The position numbers were made by a program, and so were the translations under genes. Below are positions 1-5,514 of a stretch of 5,673 bases of DNA, one piece after another (within the stretch, counting starts at the first letter, position 1; every line of letters begins with the position of its first letter). The DNA comes from Phycisphaerales bacterium (GTDB taxonomy: Bacteria; Planctomycetota; Phycisphaerae; Sedimentisphaerales; Anaerohalosphaeraceae): positions 1 to 5,673 of the forward strand of contig DSDR01000319.1 in the NCBI GenBank assembly GCA_011048645.1, written 5' to 3'. The notes beneath the pieces were generated by a model. That model had not been told where the DNA came from. It ran no database searches and saw nothing but the letters and a program-made list of their open reading frames with translations.

Positions 1-519
1 ATCTGGCAGTGCGGCGGACAGACCGAAAACGTCGTGCCCACCCCCGTCCTCGGACACGGCAGGGTCTATTGCACCAGCGGCTTTCGCGGGGCCAAACTGT
101 CGGCCATCCAACTTGGACGCAGCGGCGAACTGACCGGCACGGACGCGGTCGTCTGGGAAGTCAACGAGCATACGCCCTATGTGCCCTCGCCGCTGCTGTA
201 TGGCGAAAAGGTGTATGTCCTGTCCGGCAATAACGGCGTGGTATCCTGTTACAACGCCCACACCGGAAACGCCTACTATACCCGCCAAAATATGGATCAG
301 ATTCGCGGCGTCTATGCCTCGCCGGTCGGTGCGGCCGGGCGCGTCTATTTCCTCGGACGCAACGGGGTAACATATGTCCTGGACAATACCGACGACAGCT
401 TTAAGACGCTGGCCGTCAATCCACTGGACGACAATTTCGACGCCTCGCCGGTCGTCATCGGCGACACGCTGTATCTCAAAGGAAAAAAGTTCCTGTATTG
501 CATTGCCGAAGACAAATAA
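1..519 (+). CDS. PQQ-like beta-propeller repeat protein, 3' part (5' end outside window)
   Basis: The reading frame is open from the first base and gives 172 residues before the TAA at 517-519, so the true start lies upstream. Four similar repeats can be seen. Each begins with a (T/S)P[VL] motif (residues 14, 63, 107 and 149), followed by a glycine-rich turn, a V/L-Y strand, and a strand ending in a hydrophobic-aromatic stretch such as VVSCYN or FLYCIAED. This spacing of roughly 42-49 residues is that of PQQ_2/BamB-like beta-propeller blades, where each blade packs as a four-stranded sheet. Such proteins are usually exported and act as binding or scaffold domains, and many do not bind PQQ. 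No catalytic residues are visible and the ligand cannot be named. The chain ends at the last blade with no extra domain. The gene is followed by its own terminator and converges with the DUF2062 gene. The fold is fairly sure; the function is unknown. Confidence 0.85.
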   Translation: MWQCGGQTENVVPTPVLGHGRVYCTSGFRGAKLSAIQLGRSGELTGTDAVVWEVNEHTPYVPSPLLYGEKVYVLSGNNGVVSCYNAHTGNAYYTRQNMDQIRGVYASPVGAAGRVYFLGRNGVTYVLDNTDDSFKTLAVNPLDDNFDASPVVIGDTLYLKGKKFLYCIAEDK

Positions 520-538
520 GCCTGCCTGCGTAACACAG

Positions 539-585
539 AAAAGACGCCTTTGTCAGCTTGAACGCCGGCGAAGGCGTCTTTTTTT
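539..585 (+). terminator. Rho-independent terminator of the beta-propeller gene, overlapping the end of the convergent DUF2062 gene
   Basis: AAAAGACGCCTT at 539-550 is the exact reverse complement of AAGGCGTCTTTT at 571-582. This gives a 12-bp stem with a 20-base loop, followed by a run of seven T on the plus strand (579-585). It begins 19 bases after the stop codon of the beta-propeller gene. Read on the minus strand the same hairpin is followed by only four T, so it may also stop the convergent transcript, but less strongly. The right arm codes for part of the basic tail of the DUF2062 protein. Confidence 0.88.
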
Positions 586-1128
586 GGCTTGTTTGCGTCG
601 GCGATAATAGAGGACCAATCGAAAAACTCCCCAGTAGGTCAGGCGAGACATGACAGCGCCGATAATAACGCCGCCGATCAGGATTTCAAGGCCGATGTTC
701 ATCACCGCCGCGGAGACTTCTTTCCAAAAGGCCGAGGTGTGAAACTCGGTCAACAGGCGATAAAGCGACAGCGTTCCTTCAAATAAATCCTCCAACTGCT
801 CCGGATCAATCTCCGGTTTTTGCGCCCGAATCCCCAGCAGCCATCGACCGAGCCGATACGACGGATAATACACAAACACCGCCGTGGCCGGATTGCTCAC
901 CCACACACCCAGCACCGCCATCATCTTGTTGGCCTTGAGGACCGTTGCCGCAAGCCAGGCGGTTGCCATCTGAAGTCCCATCAGCGGCAGATAGGCGACA
1001 AACACACCCGTCGCCAGTCCCCGTGCAATGCGCTCGGGCGCATCATCAATGTGCAGAATGCGATATTTGATAAAGCGCAGCACCGGGCGCAGCCGCAGCA
1101 GAATTTTCAGCCCCCGCGAGACCTTCAT
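553..1128 (-). CDS. DUF2062 domain inner-membrane protein
   Basis: This is a protein of 191 residues. After a basic N-terminal helix (1-25), the DUF2062 signature is clear: a glycine-rich hydrophobic segment with GVFVAYLPLMGLQ (41-53), an N-containing turn, then GVWVSNPATAVFVYYPSYRLG (74-94, quoted here in two halves: GVWVSNPATA and VFVYYPSYRLG). The Asn-Pro pair and the Tyr-x-x-G are the family's most conserved points. Predicted membrane segments lie at about 38-62, 68-88 and 140-172. The tail 176-189 is strongly basic (RRRKQAKKRRLRRR), which suggests a cytoplasmic C-terminus. The biochemical role of the family is not established. The start overlaps the stop of the GT9 gene as ATGA (1125-1128), with GGAG ten bases upstream (1139-1142 on the plus strand), so translation is probably coupled. 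An envelope-related role beside the glycosyltransferase is an inference from this arrangement. Confidence 0.88.
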   Translation of the reverse strand: MKVSRGLKILLRLRPVLRFIKYRILHIDDAPERIARGLATGVFVAYLPLMGLQMATAWLAATVLKANKMMAVLGVWVSNPATAVFVYYPSYRLGRWLLGIRAQKPEIDPEQLEDLFEGTLSLYRLLTEFHTSAFWKEVSAAVMNIGLEILIGGVIIGAVMSRLTYWGVFRLVLYYRRRKQAKKRRLRRRSS

Positions 1129-2177
1129 CGATGCTGTTCTCCGCGGTGAGCTGTCATTTGACGATCAACGGCGCCAAGTACCATCCGGAGACTGACCTGG
1201 TCAATCCGATGAGCCGGACGACGGCTGCGTATGGCCGAGCCGCGCTGTTGCGGTTCGACCGCCGCGATCGCTTCGGGCTGTTGATACGGCCCGACCCAGG
1301 CCGGGTTTGTCGGCCCGAAGATCAGTACCGTCGGACGCCGCAGTGCGGCGGCGATATGCCCCGGGCCGGTATCGTTGGACACGACCAGCGCCGCCTGAGC
1401 CAACAGCGCGACCAACTGCGGAATCGTTGTCCGACCGCATAAGTCGGCAATCGGGACGACTCCGGCCTGCTGCAGCGCCGCAATGATCTTTTTCTCGCCG
1501 GGCGAACCAACCGCGGCCACCGCCAGGCCGTATTTATTGACGATATGCTCGGCCACCGCGGCAAATCGGTCAATCGGCCAGCGTTTGGTCTCATGAGCGG
1601 CCCCGGCAATCAGCACCGCAAATCGCCCCGGCTCAAGTCCCGAATCCTCCATCAGCGCACGCACCGCATCGGTCGCGGCCGCGGGCGGTTCAAGTCGAAC
1701 ATACGGCTCAAAGTCGTCCACCCCCACGGCTTGCAGCATCGCGCGATACAAATCCACCATATGCAGTGAATCATCCGGCCGACGCACCCGATGGGTATAA
1801 AACAGCGGCGCCCCCTCGCGGGCCGAAGCCGAACCAACCCGCACCGGACAGCCCGACAACCAGCCCAGCAGCGCCGTTCGAAGCAGCCCCTGTAAGTCCA
1901 GCGCCAAATCGAAGTGCCCGCGGCGAAGCCGGCCAATCAGGTCGCGCAGCGCGGCAAAACCGGACGGTCGGTACCACCGTCCCAGCAGTTGACGCTCAAA
2001 CAGCAGCGTCGCATCCAGCCCCTGGACACAGGACAGCAGCGGCGCAAATTCCCGACGAATCAGCCACGTTATTTCAGCGTCCGGAAATCGCTTACGCAAC
2101 ACCCCCAACACCGGCAGCGCGTGAACCACATCGCCCAGCGACGACGGTTTGATGATCAAAATATTCTGATAGCCCAT
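1125..2177 (-). CDS. Glycosyltransferase family 9 (ADP-heptose:LPS heptosyltransferase-like)
   Basis: The protein has 350 residues and a GT-B fold pattern of the WaaC/WaaF type. The N-terminus NILIIKPSSLGDVVHALP holds the SSxGD motif, whose Asp (D16) matches the catalytic base known in E. coli WaaC. FDLALDLQG (89-97) is the usual strand before the acceptor side. In the C-terminal half, ETKRWP (196-201) carries a Lys (K198) matching the sugar-phosphate contact of WaaC. NDTGPGHIAAAL (268-279) and FGPTNP (287-292) form the nucleotide-sugar binding loops. The family adds heptose or a related sugar to lipid A core or another surface glycan at the cytoplasmic face of the inner membrane; the actual donor and acceptor cannot be read here. 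The start fits the family length (WaaC has 319 residues), although no good Shine-Dalgarno precedes it. The gene is followed by DUF2062 with a 4-base overlap. It is not assigned as waaC or waaF because the sequence alone does not separate these from other GT9 members. Confidence 0.9.
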   Translation of the reverse strand: MGYQNILIIKPSSLGDVVHALPVLGVLRKRFPDAEITWLIRREFAPLLSCVQGLDATLLFERQLLGRWYRPSGFAALRDLIGRLRRGHFDLALDLQGLLRTALLGWLSGCPVRVGSASAREGAPLFYTHRVRRPDDSLHMVDLYRAMLQAVGVDDFEPYVRLEPPAAATDAVRALMEDSGLEPGRFAVLIAGAAHETKRWPIDRFAAVAEHIVNKYGLAVAAVGSPGEKKIIAALQQAGVVPIADLCGRTTIPQLVALLAQAALVVSNDTGPGHIAAALRRPTVLIFGPTNPAWVGPYQQPEAIAAVEPQQRGSAIRSRRPAHRIDQVSLRMVLGAVDRQMTAHRGEQHR

Positions 2178-2234
2178 AGCAAGGGTCGATTGTTACGTTT
2201 GGAACAAAAAGACATAACACAGATCCAGCCGGAA

Positions 2235-2263
2235 ATTGTACGCGCAAAACCACCCGCATGCAA
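2235..2263 (-). promoter_or_regulatory. Possible sigma-70-type promoter for the GT9-DUF2062 unit
   Basis: Read on the minus strand there is TTGCAT (plus-strand 2258-2263), a 17-base spacer, and TACAAT (2235-2240), which matches the -10 consensus at five of six positions but the -35 at only three. Transcription would begin near 2228 and leave a leader of about 50 bases before the GT9 start at 2177. The alternative is read-through from the DUF4870 gene, since no clear terminator lies in the 140-base gap. The rest of the gap shows only short weak inverted repeats. Confidence 0.35.
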
Positions 2264-2317
2264 GACCTGTATTTTGACTGACAGCAATCAAACGCGCTTG
2301 AGCTTAACCCTGAACGG

Positions 2318-2647
2318 TTATTTAATCAGACGGATACTGACTGGATAACGGTAAGCGCGTCCTTGGCCGGCGGCTACACAACCCATGATGCAGAATACAA
2401 GATTCGCAATCATAATCAGCGGCCCCAGAAAACTGGTCAGAAGGCCCAGCAGATGGCACAACAATCCCAGGTTTTTGTCATCCTGGCTGACCGTGCCGCT
2501 CGGCGGCGGAGGCGGAGAAGTTAGCGGACTTTCCGGAGGGGTTTGGGTGTTTTGCGACGAAGACGGTCCCTCTTGAGGCGACCCTTGCGGTTCCTGCGAC
2601 GGCGGGGTGTTTTCAGCAGGGTTGTTGCTCGGTGCGTTCTGATCCAT
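2318..2647 (-). CDS. DUF4870-like membrane protein with the middle of the domain missing
   Basis: The protein has 109 residues from the ATG at 2645-2647. This start is preferred over the in-frame ATG at 2689 because GGGAGG lies eight bases upstream (2656-2661) and the upstream promoter would place 2689 almost at the transcript start. Residues 1-54 are low-complexity and rich in Pro, Ser, Gln and Glu. Then SQDDKNLGLLCHLLGLLTSF (54-73) and GPLIM match the beginning of DUF4870, and IANLVFCIMGCVAAGQG (80-96) with AYRYPVSIRLIK (98-109) match its end. The usual centre (a charged KK turn, the FVxxxxxEALNFQ-type motif and the following membrane helices) is absent, so about 45 residues seem lost in frame around 2408-2413. 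One hydrophobic stretch remains instead of a multi-helix bundle. The role of DUF4870 proteins is unknown. The gene may be a decaying copy, a genuine shortened form, or an assembly error. Confidence 0.72.
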   Translation of the reverse strand: MDQNAPSNNPAENTPPSQEPQGSPQEGPSSSQNTQTPPESPLTSPPPPPSGTVSQDDKNLGLLCHLLGLLTSFLGPLIMIANLVFCIMGCVAAGQGRAYRYPVSIRLIK

Positions 2648-2655
2648 AGCGTAAT

Positions 2656-2661
2656 CCTCCC
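2656..2661 (-). promoter_or_regulatory. Shine-Dalgarno site that fixes the DUF4870 start
   Basis: The plus-strand CCTCCC reads GGGAGG on the minus strand, eight bases before the ATG at 2647. No comparable site precedes the alternative ATG at 2689, so the shorter product is the likely one. Confidence 0.75.
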
Positions 2662-2707
2662 AAAACAAGGGTTTCCGATTATTCAACATTGCACATCCGT
2701 TTGCCCC

Positions 2708-2736
2708 ATTAAAAGTCAGACATTCGCATCTGTCAA
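2708..2736 (-). promoter_or_regulatory. Sigma-70-type promoter for the DUF4870 gene
   Basis: On the minus strand a perfect TTGACA (plus-strand 2731-2736) is followed by a 17-base spacer and TTTAAT (2708-2713), five of six matches to the -10 consensus. Transcription would start near 2701, giving a leader of about 53 bases to the ATG at 2647. It points away from the guaB promoter. Confidence 0.65.
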
Positions 2737-2786
2737 GTCAATTATTGCCGCAGGGCTTCATTGTCGGCTGCGGATGCGGATTTTCT

Positions 2787-2815
2787 TTGACGCAAAGGCG
2801 TTTGCTCAATATACT
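2787..2815 (+). promoter_or_regulatory. Sigma-70-type promoter of guaB
   Basis: TTGACG at 2787-2792, a 17-base spacer and TATACT at 2810-2815 each match the consensus at five of six positions. The transcript would start near 2822, only about 37 bases before the guaB ATG. That is too short for a known purine riboswitch, so any control would act on initiation. The site lies inside the open frame that runs upstream of the guaB ATG, which argues against a longer guaB product. Confidence 0.65.
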
Positions 2816-2847
2816 TCGAATTTTACTGGATTTGATGACCGTTTGCT

Positions 2848-2851
2848 GGAG
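2848..2851 (+). promoter_or_regulatory. Shine-Dalgarno site of guaB
   Basis: GGAG lies seven bases before the ATG at 2859. It selects this start over the in-frame ATG at 2745, which would add 38 residues unlike any IMP dehydrogenase N-terminus. Confidence 0.75.
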
Positions 2852-2858
2852 AAATCCT

Positions 2859-4331
2859 ATGCTCAATAACCCCAAAATAATCGGCGAAGGAATCACCTTT
2901 GATGATGTGCTGCTGCTGCCGGCGCGAAGCGATTTTGTGCCGGCTCAGGCCGATACCCGAACCCGACTGACCCGCAACGTAACGATTAACATCCCGCTGG
3001 TCTCGGCGGCAATGGATACCGTTACCGAAGCGGCCCTGGCTATCGCTCTGGCTCAGGAAGGCGGCATCGGCGTCATCCACAAGAACCTGACCATCGAGGC
3101 ACAGCAGCGGGAGGTAACCAAGGTCAAGCGCTCTGAGAACGGGGTGATCCTGGATCCGGTTACACTAAGTCCGGAATTGCCGGTCTCAGCCGCCCTTCAG
3201 TTAATGAACGAGCAGAACGTCTCCGGCATTCCCATCGTTGAAAGCGGCAAACTGGCGGGCATTTTGACCCGACGGGATCTGAAGTTTCTGACCGATGAAT
3301 CCGTTCAAATCCGAGAGGTGATGACCCAAAGCAATCTCGTCACCGGCCCGGCCGGCACGACGCTTGAGCAGGCCAAGGACATCCTGCAAAAACACCGCGT
3401 CGAAAAGCTGCTGCTGGTCAACGACAAAGGCGAGCTGGCCGGCCTGATTACGATGCGGGACATCGACCGCGTGCAGCAGTTCCCCTACGCGGTGCGCGAC
3501 CATCGCGGGCGATTGCGGGTCGGTGCGGCCGTCGGCGTCAAAGATCGCGACCGCGTCAAGACCCTGATCGACGCGGAAGTGGATGTGATCGTCGTCGATA
3601 CCGCCCACGGCCACTCGAAAAACGTGCTGGAGATGGTCGCGTGGATCAAAGAGAATTTCGACATTGACGTCATCGCAGGCAACATCGCCACCGCCGACGC
3701 CGCCGAAGACCTCATCGCCGCCGGCGCCGACGCGGTCAAGGTCGGCATCGGTCCGGGCGCCATCTGTACGACCCGCGTCATTTCGGGCGTGGGCGTACCG
3801 CAGATTTCCGCGATTATGGAGTGCGCCGCCGTCGGCGACAAGCACAACATACCGGTCATCGCCGACGGCGGTGTGCGGATGAGCGGCGATATGACCAAGG
3901 CGATTGCCGCCGGGGCCTCCTCGGTTATGCTCGGTTCATTGTTTGCCGGACTGGCCGAAAGCCCGGGACAGCTTGTCATCTACCGCGGACGACAGTTCAA
4001 AGAATACCGCGGCATGGGTTCGATCGGCGCGATGATCCAGGGCTCGGCCGACCGCTACGGGCAGGACACCGCCGCCCAGCGAGACAAACTCGTGCCCGAA
4101 GGCGTCGAAGGCCGAGTCCCCTATCGCGGCACGCTCAGCCAGTATGTCTATCAACTGGTCGGCGGCCTTCGCGCGGGAATGGGATACTGCGGCACACGCA
4201 CCATCGACGAACTGCGAAAAAATGCCCGATTCGTCCGCGTCAGCCCCGCCGGCGTCAGCGAATCCCACCCCCACGATATCCTCATCACAAAAGAATCGCC
4301 AAACTACACAGGACCCGAAACGATTGAGTAA
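2859..4331 (+). CDS. guaB: Inosine-5'-monophosphate dehydrogenase
   Basis: The enzyme oxidises IMP to XMP with NAD+, the committed step to GMP in the cytoplasm, and works as a tetramer or octamer. The protein has 490 residues, as expected (E. coli 488). It opens with GITFDDVLLLPA (11-22) and PLVSAAMDTVTE (46-57), the first strands of the TIM barrel. Two CBS domains lie at about 96-145 and 155-205 (SGIPIVESGKLAGILTRRD and EKLLLVNDKGELAGLITMRD); these bind adenine or guanine nucleotides and tune activity. VVDTAHGHS (245-253) is the NAD side. GIGPGAICTTR (296-306) carries the catalytic Cys303 and the potassium loop. ADGG (335-338) and MLGSLFAG (357-364) bind the IMP phosphate. YRGMGS (383-388) and the Arg399-Tyr400 pair of the mobile flap complete the active site. 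One oddity is Ala301 where Ser is usual two places before the Cys. The ATG at 2859 has a good Shine-Dalgarno and promoter. No terminator follows the stop. Confidence 0.97.
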   Translation: MLNNPKIIGEGITFDDVLLLPARSDFVPAQADTRTRLTRNVTINIPLVSAAMDTVTEAALAIALAQEGGIGVIHKNLTIEAQQREVTKVKRSENGVILDPVTLSPELPVSAALQLMNEQNVSGIPIVESGKLAGILTRRDLKFLTDESVQIREVMTQSNLVTGPAGTTLEQAKDILQKHRVEKLLLVNDKGELAGLITMRDIDRVQQFPYAVRDHRGRLRVGAAVGVKDRDRVKTLIDAEVDVIVVDTAHGHSKNVLEMVAWIKENFDIDVIAGNIATADAAEDLIAAGADAVKVGIGPGAICTTRVISGVGVPQISAIMECAAVGDKHNIPVIADGGVRMSGDMTKAIAAGASSVMLGSLFAGLAESPGQLVIYRGRQFKEYRGMGSIGAMIQGSADRYGQDTAAQRDKLVPEGVEGRVPYRGTLSQYVYQLVGGLRAGMGYCGTRTIDELRKNARFVRVSPAGVSESHPHDILITKESPNYTGPETIE

Positions 4332-4353
4332 CGGGACTTACAAGAGAACGAAA

Positions 4354-5283
4354 ATGAGTTACGAAGGCCAAATGTTAGAACAGCTCAAAATGCCCACGAG
4401 GCAGCAAGTTGAAGAGGCTTTGCTCCGAGCATTGCTGATACATGGCGGAGTTATCAAAGAGTTTTCTGCGGGCCAAGAAATAGTCGATGAAATGGCAAAT
4501 GAGTTTGAGCTAAATGATCAGCAACGATCTGCTTTCCTTGAGACAGTCTATCGTAAAGAAAACCGAGTCAAAAAATCTCTTCTCTGGCACAGACTTCTTT
4601 TTAGAGCAGCGGATTCTTTGGCAAAAGACAAATTAGTTTCGCGACCGACACAAACATTCCAACTCACAAAAAAAAACGAATGGATGCTGACTGAGAAGGG
4701 GTACGATGAAGCATTGAAAATATCAAATATCCCTAATTCAAAAAAAGAGTCTTTGCCGACTAAATCATACGAAGTACAGAAGATTGTAAAAAAACTGGTA
4801 GAAGCATCGAGACCTGAACACTATGATCCGTTTGATAAGAGAAAAAAAAGAAACAAAACAATCAAAGAGTCTGCTTTACGAACAAGAGGGTTTCGCCAAG
4901 CAATTATTGAAGCTTACAACTACAAATGTGCTATTTGCGGTTTAAAAATCAACTCGCCGGATTTTCTTTCGTGGGAAATAGAAGCTGCCCATATTGTACC
5001 CCACAGATATTTAGGACGAGATGATATTTGGAATGGATTGGCATTGTGCCGTCTGCATCATTGGGCTTTCGATGTTGGTTGGTTTACAATGCGGAATGAT
5101 TATTCTATCAATGTTTCTTCAAAAGTTCGTTTACTGCAACCAGATTACGGTAAAATATACGACCATGAGGTTTTGAATGCATTATCACAAAACCGTAAAA
5201 GATTAATTTTACCCGCTGATAGACAACTTTTTCCACATCAGAATGCATTGGAATGGCATCGTAAAAATGTTTTTCATCAGTAA
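4354..5283 (+). CDS. HNH endonuclease with Mrr-N-like winged-helix domain
   Basis: The protein has 309 residues from the ATG at 4354; another in-frame ATG at 4372 is possible and both have weak ribosome sites. Residues 13-122 resemble the Mrr N-terminal winged helix: MPTRQQVEEALLRAL, an acidic helix with FELNDQQRSAF, then NRVKKSLLWHRLLF, a leucine-rich helix and MLTEKGYDEAL. A lysine-rich linker (124-175) follows. The C-terminal half is an HNH_2-type nuclease: FRQAIIEAYNYKCAICG (180-196), AAHIVPHRYLG (211-221) with His213, WNGLALCRLHHWAFD (226-240) with Asn227 and His235-His236, and the closing LEWHRKNVF motif (299-307). All expected metal and catalytic residues are present, so it looks active. 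It probably cuts DNA as a restriction or defence enzyme; its target and any modification dependence are unknown. It starts 22 bases after guaB, with much lower GC, and no promoter or terminator is seen between them. This suggests recent transfer and expression by read-through. Confidence 0.87.
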   Translation: MSYEGQMLEQLKMPTRQQVEEALLRALLIHGGVIKEFSAGQEIVDEMANEFELNDQQRSAFLETVYRKENRVKKSLLWHRLLFRAADSLAKDKLVSRPTQTFQLTKKNEWMLTEKGYDEALKISNIPNSKKESLPTKSYEVQKIVKKLVEASRPEHYDPFDKRKKRNKTIKESALRTRGFRQAIIEAYNYKCAICGLKINSPDFLSWEIEAAHIVPHRYLGRDDIWNGLALCRLHHWAFDVGWFTMRNDYSINVSSKVRLLQPDYGKIYDHEVLNALSQNRKRLILPADRQLFPHQNALEWHRKNVFHQ

Positions 5284-5310
5284 AATTACCCTTTGGAAAG
5301 GTTATTATCA

Positions 5311-5514
5311 ATGAGCAACCCAAAACAAATTGTATATCAATTGGCGGTCGAAGATATCCAAACCGTTGCAGCAGATTATTTAGAAAGAGAAATCACTGAA
5401 GCTGAGTTGGATATTATTAAAACCAAAATTGCTGAATATATTCCTTGGTATGATGCAATTTGGAATTGTATTGCATTTGAGTTAAAGGAATTTGTTCAAG
5501 AAGAGGAGATTTAG
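5311..5514 (+). CDS. Small acidic protein of unknown function
   Basis: The protein has 67 residues from the ATG at 5311. GGAAAG at 5295-5300 lies ten bases upstream, and the gene begins 27 bases after the HNH stop, so the two are probably co-transcribed. Fifteen Asp/Glu against five Lys/Arg give a net charge near -10. The sequence appears all helical: AVEDIQTVAADYLEREI (12-28), then TEAELDIIKTKIAEYI (29-44) and WYDAIWNCIAFELKEFVQ (46-63). There is no signal peptide, membrane segment or catalytic motif. The pattern of an ED-x-Q-x-VA helix, an acidic turn and an IxWYDAI ending looks like a small conserved unnamed family, but I cannot assign it. The position after a nuclease and the strong negative charge allow the idea of an inhibitor or regulator of the HNH protein; this is an inference only. 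Its AT-rich codons match the HNH gene and not guaB. Confidence 0.72.
   Translation: MSNPKQIVYQLAVEDIQTVAADYLEREITEAELDIIKTKIAEYIPWYDAIWNCIAFELKEFVQEEEI

Noticed and set aside
2178..2317. Short inverted repeats (TAACC/GGTTA and TTTGA/TCAAA) as a terminator of the DUF4870 gene
   Set aside because: The stems are only five base pairs and neither is followed by a T-run on the minus strand.
2648..2689. Longer DUF4870 product starting at 2689
   Set aside because: There is no ribosome site before 2689, and the strong promoter predicts transcription starting only about 12 bases upstream of it. The GGGAGG at 2656-2661 points to 2647.
2745..2858. Upstream extension of guaB by 38 codons to an ATG at 2745
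   Set aside because: The extension contains the probable guaB promoter, resembles no IMP dehydrogenase N-terminus, and the ATG at 2859 has a proper Shine-Dalgarno site.
3201..3979. Long open frames on the strand opposite guaB
   Set aside because: They are the usual antisense shadows of a GC-rich gene, with His/Asp/Ala-rich composition and no recognisable motif.
4144..4353. Upstream extension of the HNH gene by 70 codons overlapping guaB
   Set aside because: The extra residues are the shadow of the guaB C-terminus in another frame. The Mrr-N-like domain begins only after the ATG at 4354.
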